16,125 nucleotides of DNA from Candidatus Humimicrobium oleiphilum. GTDB lineage: Bacteria > Actinomycetota > Humimicrobiia > Humimicrobiales > Humimicrobiaceae. Below are positions 1-7,139 of the stretch, in pieces; position 1 is the stretch's first letter, and each line of letters starts with the position of its first letter. The position numbers and the translations under genes are program-made. The stretch spans positions 45,496-61,620 of the forward strand of contig DBPS01000004.1 of NCBI GenBank assembly GCA_002304935.1, written 5' to 3'. Under the pieces are notes generated by a model. The model was not told the DNA's origin. It made no database searches and saw only the letters and a list, made by a program, of their open reading frames with translations.

Positions 1-45
1 AGCGTCCCGAACGCTGCGCGCTAAACCAAGCTGCGCTACATCCCG
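1..45 (-). tRNA. tRNA-Pro(CGG), 5' part only (cut by window edge)
   Basis: Read on the minus strand from position 45, the sequence gives a 7-nt acceptor strand CGGGATG, TA, a D stem GCGC/GCGC closing an AGCTTGGTTTA loop, then an anticodon stem CAGCG with the loop TTCGGGA. The anticodon is CGG with G at position 37, as expected for proline tRNA. The 3' strand of the anticodon stem starts pairing (CGCT) before the window ends, so the variable loop, T arm and acceptor 3' strand are not visible. The first 10 nt are shared with the 3' end of dusB. I see no separate promoter just upstream, so co-transcription with dusB is likely (inference). Confidence 0.9.
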
Positions 46-1175
46 ATTAAGCCGGCCATCACCTTTTCTGCTTCAGAAAAAGTATTTATTTCAAAGAAAT
101 CTTTTTTTATATCTGTTATATTCCTTATTCCTTTAAAAGCCCAGCCAAGAATCTTGCGAAACTCTTTTACAGCCTTTTCTTCTCCCATAAAATTAATAAG
201 AGATTTCAGATATAAAATAAGTATCTTTACTTTTATATCGTTATTTAAAAAATAATCAATATCTTTTTCAAACTTTTTTGCAAAATCAGCATCTTTTTCA
301 TTAAATACTTTTTTATCCATAAGAATAATCCCCATAAGAATGATTGCAAAAATCCATGGATTTCCTCTTGCTGCCCTGCCTATCATTATTCCTTCACAAT
401 CAGTATCCCGCAATAAGTCAAATGCTTTGAACGGATTGTTTATATCACCACTTATGATAACCGGTATTTTTATCTTCTTTTTTAAATCAATTAGATATGA
501 GTAATCTGCATGACCGCTATAGCCCTGTCTGACAGTTCTGGCATGCACTGCAATTGCATCGGCCCCTTCACTTTCGGCAATCATTGCAGTTTTTTCAATA
601 TTAATCAAATCATAATCCCATCCCAGTCTCAGCTTTACAGTCAGAGGTTTTTTTATGGATTTTCTTACTATTTTTATAATTTGTTTTATTGACCCTTCAT
701 CTCTTAAAAGAGCCCCTCCGCTGCCTGTCTTTATTACTTTGGGGACAGGACATCCCATATTAATATCTATTATTTCTGCCCTGTCTTCAACCATTTGGGC
801 AGCCTCTGCAACTGTTTCCGGCTTTGAACCAAATAGCTGAAGAACAAAAGGTCTCTCAAATTCTGTGGCATAAGTCATTTCAATAGATTTTTTATGTCCA
901 TAAAGCAATCCGTTACTGGTAACCATCTCAGAATAAAGAAGGGAGCTTCCAAAATATTTTGCAAAAATCCTGTACGTGTTATCGCTTATACCTGCCATGG
1001 GAGCAGAAATAACAGGATTATTTATTTTTGTGTTTCCGATAAAAAAAGGATTGTATCCGGTCAGCGACAGACCAGGGTGATTGTTACACCCGTATTCTTT
1101 TTTTAGTTTTTCAAATAACGGAGAAACTGTTTTTTCAAGCTGTAATACTAAGTCTGAAATATCTTTTAAAACCAT
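36..1175 (-). CDS. dusB: tRNA-dihydrouridine synthase, DusB type
   Basis: FMN-dependent reductase that converts specific uridines in tRNA D loops to dihydrouridine, using NADPH. The TIM-barrel start is at residues 51-63 (NNPVISAPMAGIS). The catalytic cysteine is C142 in INMGCPVPKV (139-148). The FMN and RNA contacts are visible as K181 (VKLRLGW), H211 (AVHART), the SGDI turn near 242 and IGRAARGNPW (265-274). At 379 aa it is longer than usual because about 45 residues precede the barrel; no in-frame ATG lies between residue 1 and the barrel, and no good Shine-Dalgarno precedes the chosen ATG, so the start is uncertain. It lies 38 bp after coaX. Its stop codon TAG (38-36) sits inside the following tRNA-Pro, giving a 10-nt overlap between a tRNA-modifying enzyme and a potential substrate. 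Family assignment is firm; the exact target uridine cannot be read from the sequence. Confidence 0.95.
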   Translation of the reverse strand: MVLKDISDLVLQLEKTVSPLFEKLKKEYGCNNHPGLSLTGYNPFFIGNTKINNPVISAPMAGISDNTYRIFAKYFGSSLLYSEMVTSNGLLYGHKKSIEMTYATEFERPFVLQLFGSKPETVAEAAQMVEDRAEIIDINMGCPVPKVIKTGSGGALLRDEGSIKQIIKIVRKSIKKPLTVKLRLGWDYDLINIEKTAMIAESEGADAIAVHARTVRQGYSGHADYSYLIDLKKKIKIPVIISGDINNPFKAFDLLRDTDCEGIMIGRAARGNPWIFAIILMGIILMDKKVFNEKDADFAKKFEKDIDYFLNNDIKVKILILYLKSLINFMGEEKAVKEFRKILGWAFKGIRNITDIKKDFFEINTFSEAEKVMAGLIGM

Positions 1176-1213
1176 GATTTAACATACCCGGATACAAATA
1201 ATGATTATGGTAA

Positions 1214-2002
1214 TTATTTTCTGTTTCTTTTAAATAATATCCTTATCCCTTTAAGAGTCAGATCCATATCGAAAACATTGATATAACGGCTTTTATTTTC
1301 AAGAAGAACAGATAACCCTCCGGTTCCGATAACAACAGGATTAAAATCTTTCTCAGAAGCTTTCCTTTCTTCAATTATTTTTTCAAGTATAAAATCTACC
1401 TGCCCCAGAAAACCATAAAGAATTCCTGCCCTGAGTCCATGATAAGTATTTTTTCCAATAATAGTTTCCGGCCAGTTTAAATCAACCTTGGATAGTTTTG
1501 CCGCAATACTGAATAATGCCTCAGATGAAATCTCTATTCCGGGAGCTATTACTCCGCCGATATATTCACCGGCACAGGATATTATGTCAAATGTAGTCGC
1601 AGTACCAAAATCGGCTACTATTGCCGGTTTCCCGTAAAAATCAATTGCTGCAACTGAATTGGCTATCCGGTCTGCCCCGATTTCCCTGGGAAAATCGTAT
1701 AATACTTTTAGTCCGGTGTTTATGGTACTATCTATTATAAGCGGCTCAACCTTGAAATATTTCCTGCTCATGCTGCTTACTTCATTCATCACTCTGGGGA
1801 CAACGCTTGAAATAGCCATCTCTTTTATTTCATTATTATCGAAACCTGAATTTCTAAGAAAATTTATTAAGATTGTACCTATCTCATCTGAAGTTTCGTA
1901 TTTATATCGCGGAGTACCCATTCTCCATGAAGCAATTATTTCATCTCCCTTAAACAAACCTATTACAGTGTGCGTATTTCCTATATCTATTGCAAGAAAC
2001 AT
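1214..2002 (-). CDS. coaX: type III pantothenate kinase
   Basis: Cytoplasmic ATP-dependent phosphorylation of pantothenate, the first step of coenzyme A synthesis. The CoaX branch of the ASKHA fold shows in the N-terminal phosphate loop DIGNTH (6-11), GADRIAN (109-115), DFGTATTFD (131-139) and GGVIAPGI (149-156), in the family order. The length of 262 aa is normal. The ATG start has a clear AGGAG about 6 nt upstream. It is separated from the upstream cbiO by 112 bp and from dusB by 38 bp, so coaX-dusB probably form a unit with tRNA-Pro. coaX and dusB belong to the same ancestral Gram-positive cluster as tilS-hpt-ftsH-fol, so the metal transporter looks inserted between fol and coaX. Confidence 0.96.
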   Translation of the reverse strand: MFLAIDIGNTHTVIGLFKGDEIIASWRMGTPRYKYETSDEIGTILINFLRNSGFDNNEIKEMAISSVVPRVMNEVSSMSRKYFKVEPLIIDSTINTGLKVLYDFPREIGADRIANSVAAIDFYGKPAIVADFGTATTFDIISCAGEYIGGVIAPGIEISSEALFSIAAKLSKVDLNWPETIIGKNTYHGLRAGILYGFLGQVDFILEKIIEERKASEKDFNPVVIGTGGLSVLLENKSRYINVFDMDLTLKGIRILFKRNRK

Positions 2003-2114
2003 TTAAACTCCTGTATAAATTAATTTTAATTTAAAAACTATAATTATAGCTTATATGATAAATAATCATGGCTGTTAACATATTATAATAAATGGGGTTT
2101 AAATAAAAAAGAAA
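2003..2114. other. cbiO-coaX intergenic region with a 12-bp palindrome
   Basis: Very AT-rich spacer. On the minus strand it holds two TATAAT-like hexamers, neither with a good -35 at 17 bp, one of them within the perfect palindrome CTATAATTATAG (2038-2049). This could be the coaX promoter region, but in DNA this AT-rich such matches arise by chance. I see no convincing intrinsic terminator after cbiO. Confidence 0.3.
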
Positions 2115-3029
2115 TTAAAATTGATGCATATTTTTTATTGAAAGGGGCATATCAAGACCGACTCTCTGTAAAAAATCTCTATTTCTTAATATTTCTTTTG
2201 TGCTTCCGTCATAAACCATGCTTCCTTTATTAAGAATTATGCTTCTGTCTGAAAATTCATACGCAAGGTCCATATCATGAGTCGATACAATAACAGTTTT
2301 CCCAAGAGATTTTATTAATTTTAAAAAATCATTCCTGTTTCTGGGATCAAGGTTACTTGAAGGTTCGTCAAGTATAAAGATTTCAGGTTCGTAAGAAAGT
2401 ACGGTTGCAAGTGCGCACATCTTTTTTTCACCAAAACTCAGAAAGTGCGGTATTTCGCTTTCCTTCCCGGCCAGATTTACCGCATCCAGACATTTTTTAA
2501 CAACAGAATCTATATAATTACTATCTTCTGCTCTTGGATCTCTTCGTCTTTTAAGCATATTGATCATTCCGAATGAAACATCCTCATATACAGAAGTTGA
2601 AAAAAGCTGATCGTCCGGGTTCTGGAAAACAAACCCTATTTTTTCTCTTATCTCAAATATATTTTTTTTATTGATTTCTTTGCCAAAGATAGAAATACTG
2701 CCACTTTCATCCAGCCTCTGGCCATCGGCTTCATCCATCAGTCCGGCAATATTTAACAATAAGGTCGACTTCCCTGCACCATTTGGTCCGATAATCGTTA
2801 ATTTTTCATTTTTTCTTATTTCAATGTTTATGCCACTTAGGACTTTTTTAAATGTGGGAGCAAGGTCGCCTGCGCTATTTGCATTTCTATATGAATAACT
2901 GAAATTCTTCACCATTACTGCAGAATCGCTATTGATAAAAGCTCCATTTTCAGCAGTAAAATCATCGGACGCTTTTTGATATTGCTGTGCTTTATTCTTA
3001 TTCTGTATTTTGTTTTTAATAAAATTCAT
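2115..3029 (-). CDS. cbiO: ECF-type nickel/cobalt transporter ATPase (CbiO/NikO-like)
   Basis: Cytoplasmic ABC ATPase that drives the metal importer encoded by the three genes upstream. Walker A is GPNGAGKST (81-89), the Q loop is FQNPDDQ with Q136, the signature is LSFGEKK (197-203; the LSFG form is usual in CbiO proteins), Walker B is ILDEP (219-223) and the switch histidine is H251. The QNPDDQLF phrase is typical of ECF ATPases. At 304 aa it carries about 38 polar residues before the usual N terminus. I keep the long start because AGGA overlaps the cbiQ stop codon at a workable distance, while the internal ATG at residue 39 has no ribosome binding site. It follows cbiQ by 11 bp. Only one ATPase gene is present, so a homodimer is expected. 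Nickel rather than cobalt is inferred from the promoter-side operator and the PDGLE subunit. Confidence 0.93.
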   Translation of the reverse strand: MNFIKNKIQNKNKAQQYQKASDDFTAENGAFINSDSAVMVKNFSYSYRNANSAGDLAPTFKKVLSGINIEIRKNEKLTIIGPNGAGKSTLLLNIAGLMDEADGQRLDESGSISIFGKEINKKNIFEIREKIGFVFQNPDDQLFSTSVYEDVSFGMINMLKRRRDPRAEDSNYIDSVVKKCLDAVNLAGKESEIPHFLSFGEKKMCALATVLSYEPEIFILDEPSSNLDPRNRNDFLKLIKSLGKTVIVSTHDMDLAYEFSDRSIILNKGSMVYDGSTKEILRNRDFLQRVGLDMPLSIKNMHQF

Positions 3030-3040
3030 AAATAATTATC

Positions 3041-3778
3041 CTATACAAAAAAATCGCTTATCCTGACAGCAATAACAAATAAAATTATACAAGACATTAA
3101 AAATATCCCTGATTTTTTAATTACCAGCTCATTTCCAGGAATATTAAAATTACCGTCAAATCCCCTTGCCGCCATGGCTTTATATATATTCTCTGCTCTG
3201 TCAAAAGTCCTTAAAAAAATATTTCCCACAAGATAGGAAACCTTTCTGTTGTAAGAAAAATATGTTTTTTTAAATATCCTGGCATTTATTGCTTTCCTGC
3301 CTGTATTTAATTCGTCTCTGAAAAGAAAAATATATCTGTACATCAGAAACATGGTCATGACAAAAATACCCGGCAGCCTGAATCTTCTGAGACTGTAAAA
3401 AATTTCTCTTTCCCTGCTGGAAGTTATTACAGCTGTAATAAGTGCAATGCTTAAGAATGACTTTATTATTATAGAATAAAAATTAACCAGCCCCATATCG
3501 GTAATTGTAAGATTTATTATCTTCCAGTTTATTGCATATAATGTATTGCCCTTTCCTGAAAATGGGACAAAAAGCGACAACAGAACAGGGACAGTTATAA
3601 TTTTAAAGAATCTTTTAAAAAAAACTTTCCATCCGGGGAAAAAACAAATGATGACAAACACAGATATTATGCTGAATATGGAAAGGAATAAAAAGTTTCC
3701 GTTTTCCACACTATTAAGCATGAAGATTAAAACAACAGAGATTATAAGTTTTAAAGGAGTGGACAAAATATCTTTCAT
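3041..3778 (-). CDS. cbiQ: ECF transporter transmembrane T component (CbiQ/NikQ-like)
   Basis: Integral membrane coupling subunit that links the ATPase CbiO to the metal-binding subunit CbiM. The 245-aa product is very hydrophobic, with several predicted membrane helices. Its C-terminal cytoplasmic half carries the two coupling motifs of EcfT proteins, seen here as GRKAINARI and RAENIYKAMAARGFDG; the ARG triplet in the second contacts the ATPase. YRYIFLFRDE before them is also family-typical. Its ATG overlaps the stop of the preceding PDGLE gene as ATGA (3778-3775), indicating translational coupling. Length and order match the known cbiMNQO/nikMNQO operons. Confidence 0.92.
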   Translation of the reverse strand: MKDILSTPLKLIISVVLIFMLNSVENGNFLFLSIFSIISVFVIICFFPGWKVFFKRFFKIITVPVLLSLFVPFSGKGNTLYAINWKIINLTITDMGLVNFYSIIIKSFLSIALITAVITSSREREIFYSLRRFRLPGIFVMTMFLMYRYIFLFRDELNTGRKAINARIFKKTYFSYNRKVSYLVGNIFLRTFDRAENIYKAMAARGFDGNFNIPGNELVIKKSGIFLMSCIILFVIAVRISDFFV

Positions 3779-4113
3779 TTAAGAAGTTTGTTTTTATTGC
3801 TTATGTTGTTTTTATCTTTCATGGCAAAATATATAATAAAATAAATGATGCCAAAAATAGCGAGCATTATTATGACTCCCGCGAAACCCGATAATGCAGT
3901 TTTCCAGAAAGAGTTCTCTACTCCCGGGAATTCATAATCAGGGATGAGGAAATTGATGTTTTCAAAACTCTTTGCCTTATCAATAAAACCATAATCTTCT
4001 GCTACTCTCTCAAGACCGTCAGGATGCACGGAAGCAAGGGGTGACAGAAATAATCCCGTAAAAGTCGCAGCCAGGATAATTATAACAAGAGCAGTAATTT
4101 CTTTCTTTTTCAT
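3775..4113 (-). CDS. PDGLE-domain small membrane subunit of the nickel/cobalt ECF transporter
   Basis: Small accessory component that works with CbiM-type S components in metal import. The product has an N-terminal membrane helix (about residues 5-25), an extracytoplasmic stretch beginning SPLASVHPDGLERVAEDYGF, which contains the diagnostic PDGLE motif, and a second helix near the C terminus. An alternative start at TTG 4119 is possible, but its ribosome binding site would be only 2 nt away. I chose ATG 4113 because AAAGGAG lies 8 nt before it, inside the cbiM 3' end; this gives 112 aa and a 2-bp gap after cbiM. It occupies the CbiN position. PDGLE subunits occur in both cobalt and nickel systems as far as I recall, so the domain alone does not set the metal. 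Confidence 0.87.
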   Translation of the reverse strand: MKKKEITALVIIILAATFTGLFLSPLASVHPDGLERVAEDYGFIDKAKSFENINFLIPDYEFPGVENSFWKTALSGFAGVIIMLAIFGIIYFIIYFAMKDKNNISNKNKLLK

Positions 4114-4115
4114 AA

Positions 4116-4811
4116 TCAAGGCTCCTTTGTGCCAATAATACTATTATTATTTATTTCGCCTGCCCAATGACTGTTCCCCCGGTTTTTGGTCAGAATAAGC
4201 TCCGGCCGTATCCTGTCGATAAAAAAGATAATAAAAGTAGTTATTGCAGCCTCTCCAAGCCCTATCAGCATATGAATATAAACCATGGACTGCAGGGTAA
4301 GGCCAAATGTATAAATTCCGGATATGCCAAGCTCGATTGCAGCAAAAAAAGAAGCTAGCACTACAGATATCCAGGAAGAAAACGCAACCGCACTGTAAAA
4401 AACTATTTTTTTATTCGAAATTTTTTTAATAAGCCAGTAGAAGAAATAAGCTCCGAAAACACCGATTATAGCCATATTAAAACCGTTTGCCCCTAAAGCA
4501 AATATTCCTCCGTCTCCAAATATAAAGGCCTGGATCACAAGCACCACTGTTATGATTATGCTTCCGGCAAAAGGCCCGAGAACAATAGCTGCAAGCGCTC
4601 CTCCTAGCAAATGACCTGATGTTCCTCCCAGGATAGTAAAATTAAGCATCTGGGCTGCAAAAATAAGAGCAGCAAAAACACCCATTATTACAATGACCTT
4701 TGCCCTGAAATATTGTTTTACTTTCATAACTGAGAAAATAAACCCGGATATAGAAAATACAGAAGAAGTTACTGCTGTTTTCAGGTCAACAAAACCGTCA
4801 GGGATATGCAT
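4116..4811 (-). CDS. cbiM: ECF-type nickel/cobalt transporter substrate-binding membrane component (CbiM/NikM-like)
   Basis: Membrane S component that binds the metal ion. The mature N terminus MHIPDGF supplies His2, which with the N-terminal amine coordinates Ni(II) or Co(II) in this family, so the start is effectively fixed at this ATG. It is backed by GAGGAG 6 nt upstream. Other conserved blocks are NFTILGGTSGHLLGG, with further metal-site residues, FALGANGFNMAIIG, and HMLIGLGEA near the C-terminal end. The length is 231 aa, with about six hydrophobic segments. It is first in a four-gene unit and preceded by a 181-bp region holding a promoter and a perfect palindrome, so the transporter appears independently regulated. 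Nickel is favoured by that operator, but cobalt cannot be excluded from the protein alone. Confidence 0.94.
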   Translation of the reverse strand: MHIPDGFVDLKTAVTSSVFSISGFIFSVMKVKQYFRAKVIVIMGVFAALIFAAQMLNFTILGGTSGHLLGGALAAIVLGPFAGSIIITVVLVIQAFIFGDGGIFALGANGFNMAIIGVFGAYFFYWLIKKISNKKIVFYSAVAFSSWISVVLASFFAAIELGISGIYTFGLTLQSMVYIHMLIGLGEAAITTFIIFFIDRIRPELILTKNRGNSHWAGEINNNSIIGTKEP

Positions 4812-4841
4812 ATAAGCTCCTCAAGCAATGATTAATAATAA

Positions 4842-4874
4842 ATCGTGTTATTATTTTAAAAATAATAACACGAT
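4842..4874 (-). promoter_or_regulatory. 33-bp perfect palindrome, probable metal-responsive (NikR-like) operator of cbiM
   Basis: The two arms are 16 bp each, exactly complementary, around a single central base. The outer arms read ATCGTGTTAT and ATAACACGAT, so the site contains GTGTTAT-N13-ATAACAC. It lies directly downstream of the -10 hexamer and about 30 bp before the cbiM ATG, a position where a bound repressor would block initiation. The half-sites resemble, from memory, NikR sites proposed for non-enteric bacteria (GTGTTAY...RTAACAC). No T run follows on the minus strand, which argues against a terminator. Confidence 0.65.
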
Positions 4875-4875
4875 A

Positions 4876-4904
4876 ATATTACCATTTCCAAAGATTAAGC
4901 TCAA
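4876..4904 (-). promoter_or_regulatory. sigma-A-type promoter of the nickel/cobalt transporter operon
   Basis: On the minus strand, -35 TTGAGC (4904-4899) and -10 TAATAT (4881-4876) are separated by exactly 17 bp, with TGG just before the -10 (extended -10 type). Transcription would start inside or at the edge of the palindrome at 4842-4874. Confidence 0.6.
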
Positions 4905-4944
4905 ATAAAAATTAAGCAGGAAAGGAAAAATATTTTTAAAATAA

Positions 4945-5001
4945 ATCAGATTACTATACATAAATAATCTGATAATCAGCATTAGCATATTATCAGATTA
5001 T
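4945..5001. repeat. three copies of ATCAGATTA, two forming a 13-bp inverted repeat at the folBK 3' end
   Basis: ATCAGATTA occurs at 4945-4953 and 4992-5000 and inverted at 4965-4973. The last two sit in a perfect 13-bp inverted repeat (4964-4976 and 4989-5001) with a 12-nt loop. The repeat overlaps the folBK stop codon. There is no T run after it, so it is at best a weak terminator; an operator or 3'-end stabilising hairpin is also possible. Confidence 0.45.
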
Positions 5002-5925
5002 CAGTATATTTTCCCTGGTCTTAACTACACTTTCCTGAAAACCAGATTTATCTATATAGTCTTTTATCAATATATCATCGATTTTGTACTCAGGCGCTAT
5101 TTCTGAAAGGGGTATAAGGACAAAATTTCTTTCTTTCATCTTTGGATGAGGCAGCTTCAAAATATCACTTTCTATGATTGTTTTTTCAATATCAAGCAAA
5201 TCGATATCTATTATTCTGGGGCTGTTCCTGAATGAATTCCCCTGCCTGCCCATTTCATATTCGATGTCTTTAAGATATCCGAGAAAAACAAAAGGGCTTA
5301 TTTCTGTTTTGATTTCAGCCTGAAGGACAAGATTATAAAATGCCGGCTGTTCTTTAAAATACATGGGTTCAGTTTCATATATTGAAGATATTTTAAGAAT
5401 CTTAAGAATATTTTTTCCAGACAAAAGAGAGACTGCCTGCCTGAGATTATCAAGCCTGTTTCCCATGTTTGTCCCAAGAGAAAGAAAACATGTCTTTGGT
5501 TTGTCTGCAGCAATATTATCTATATTGCTTTCACTGCTTTTTTCTTCCCTGGACTTAAAAAGATCTTTTCTCTTTAATTTACAGGTTACACCCACGCTTT
5601 CAAGCTTTTCTCTTATAGGCGGATTTGATTTTTCTATGGTTATTTTTATTTCTTCAATAACCTCTGACATCATAATCAGTTCTGATGCGCACGCAAATGC
5701 AAGCGTTTCCAGAAGATCGAATCTGTTTTCGCTGTTTATTTTTTTTAAGACTTTTATTGCTTCAGAATAATTTACGGTACTTTCAATAGTATCTTCTTTT
5801 AATTCGTAATTTTCATTTAATTTTATTTTTAGATTATAGATAAAATACTGTCCTTTTTTCTTTTCAGATTCATTCACTCCGTGAAAACCAAAAAGAACAA
5901 GATTCTTTACTAATATTTTAAACAT
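4993..5925 (-). CDS. folBK: fused dihydroneopterin aldolase / 6-hydroxymethyl-dihydropterin pyrophosphokinase
   Basis: Bifunctional folate enzyme catalysing two consecutive steps between dihydroneopterin and the substrate of FolP. Residues 1-118 are FolB: FHGVNESEKKKGQ has catalytic E21, Y53 lies in VNYSE, E73 in FDLLETLA and K99 in IEKSNPP, by alignment with the known aldolase from memory. A linker of about 25 polar residues (119-143) follows. Residues 144-310 are FolK: FLSLGTNMGNR (147-157), SIYETEP (181-187), the HPPK signature SPRIIDIDLL (235-244), and HPKMKERNFVLIPLSEIAP. Both halves look complete. The ATG overlaps the folP stop as TAATG, implying translational coupling. FolB-FolK fusions are known elsewhere, so this is unusual but not new. 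Confidence 0.95.
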   Translation of the reverse strand: MFKILVKNLVLFGFHGVNESEKKKGQYFIYNLKIKLNENYELKEDTIESTVNYSEAIKVLKKINSENRFDLLETLAFACASELIMMSEVIEEIKITIEKSNPPIREKLESVGVTCKLKRKDLFKSREEKSSESNIDNIAADKPKTCFLSLGTNMGNRLDNLRQAVSLLSGKNILKILKISSIYETEPMYFKEQPAFYNLVLQAEIKTEISPFVFLGYLKDIEYEMGRQGNSFRNSPRIIDIDLLDIEKTIIESDILKLPHPKMKERNFVLIPLSEIAPEYKIDDILIKDYIDKSGFQESVVKTRENILII

Positions 5926-7139
5926 TATTTTTCATATCCCCATATTGCATTTATTACTTTAACAGCTCTCATGGTTTCCCTGACATCGTGGACCCTTAGG
6001 ATATCAACACCTTTACTGGCACAATATGATGCAATAGCAAGGCTCCCTTCAAGTCTTTCCCCAGGTAAAAGATTTAATACTTTTCCTATAAAAGATTTTC
6101 TGGAAGCTCCGATCATTATCGGCATATTGAGGCTTTTAAAATCTTCAATATTCCTGAGAATCTTATAATTATCTTCTGCAGTTTTTCCGAAACCTATTCC
6201 TGGATCGATTATAATCTTATCCTTTTTTATACCAGCTTCAAGTGCCGAATTAATCTGGGTATAAAAAAAAGAATAGATCTCTTCAATTAAATTTTCATAA
6301 ACTGGATTGATCTGCATATCTTTGGGAGTTCCTTTCATATGCATAATAATGATATGGGATTTACTTTCTGATACTACATTTTTCATTTCTTTATCAAGTA
6401 TAAGGCCGCTTATATCATTGATTATATCTGCTCCTGCATTAATTGCCTCTTCTGCTACTCTGCTCCTGTAAGTATCTACTGAAACAAGAACATCACTTTT
6501 CTTTTTTATTTCCTTAATAAGAGGGATGGTCCTCTTTATTTCTTCTTCTGAATCTGTTTCTTCTGAACCCGGTCTTGTTGACATGCCGCCGACATCAATG
6601 ATCGATGCTCCCTCTTCTATCATTTGCACTGCCTTTGCAAGAGCTTTATCAAAACTAAAATACTTTCCTCCATCATAAAATGAATCAGGAGTTGTATTTA
6701 AAATGCCCATTATCAAAGGTCTTTCATTTGAAGAAAAGACTCTGCCTGCTATTTTCAGGTCATTTTTTTCTGCAGTATCATTTTTATGTTCCAGAAAATC
6801 TTTAATCTCTGATGAGAGAAGCTTTAAGCCGAAAGGCTGGGATTTGATTTTTTCTGCGAGACTTCTTATGGTCTTTTCAGTCCCGAATATTATTATATCT
6901 GATTTTTCACTGCCAAGATAAAGAGAATTTCTGGACAGAACTGCTTCACCGTTTCTTGACAGCATTTCCTGTTTTATTATATTTGCTGCTTTATTATCTA
7001 CTTCGCTTATCTTTAAAACCAGATTGAAAAGCTTTTCAGACATTATTTTAATGCCATGTGAAGTAGCCTTGATCCTGGCAAATTCTTCTTCTGCTTCGGC
7101 TTTATTTTTTGGGAAAAGTTGTCTTATCTTATATTCCAT
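5925..7139 (-). CDS. folP: dihydropteroate synthase with extra N-terminal domain
   Basis: Condenses 6-hydroxymethyl-dihydropterin diphosphate with p-aminobenzoate to dihydropteroate. I chose ATG 7139 (404 aa); an in-frame ATG at 7178 would sit deeper inside folE without a ribosome site. The catalytic barrel starts near residue 138. NTTPDSF (148-154), DVGGMSTRPGS (182-192), SVDTYRSR (220-227), the ND of IINDISG, DPGIGFGKT (312-320), GASRKSF (344-350) and RVHDV near 382 are all present. The first 125 residues or so form a separate domain (IIKQEMLSRNGEA, then SQPFGLKLLSSEI). This longer architecture, as I recall it, is common in dihydropteroate synthases of anaerobes; its function is not known to me. 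It overlaps folE by 11 bp and folBK by 1 bp. Confidence 0.95.
   Translation of the reverse strand: MEYKIRQLFPKNKAEAEEEFARIKATSHGIKIMSEKLFNLVLKISEVDNKAANIIKQEMLSRNGEAVLSRNSLYLGSEKSDIIIFGTEKTIRSLAEKIKSQPFGLKLLSSEIKDFLEHKNDTAEKNDLKIAGRVFSSNERPLIMGILNTTPDSFYDGGKYFSFDKALAKAVQMIEEGASIIDVGGMSTRPGSEETDSEEEIKRTIPLIKEIKKKSDVLVSVDTYRSRVAEEAINAGADIINDISGLILDKEMKNVVSESKSHIIIMHMKGTPKDMQINPVYENLIEEIYSFFYTQINSALEAGIKKDKIIIDPGIGFGKTAEDNYKILRNIEDFKSLNMPIMIGASRKSFIGKVLNLLPGERLEGSLAIASYCASKGVDILRVHDVRETMRAVKVINAIWGYEK

Noticed and set aside
4842..4874. Palindrome as an intrinsic terminator of folBK
   Set aside because: It is AT-rich, has no T tract downstream on the minus strand, and overlaps the expected start site of cbiM; an operator fits better.
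4812..4992. Cobalamin or nickel-cobalt riboswitch upstream of cbiM
   Set aside because: The promoter leaves only a short leader made mostly of the palindrome. No conserved riboswitch core such as a B12 box was seen.
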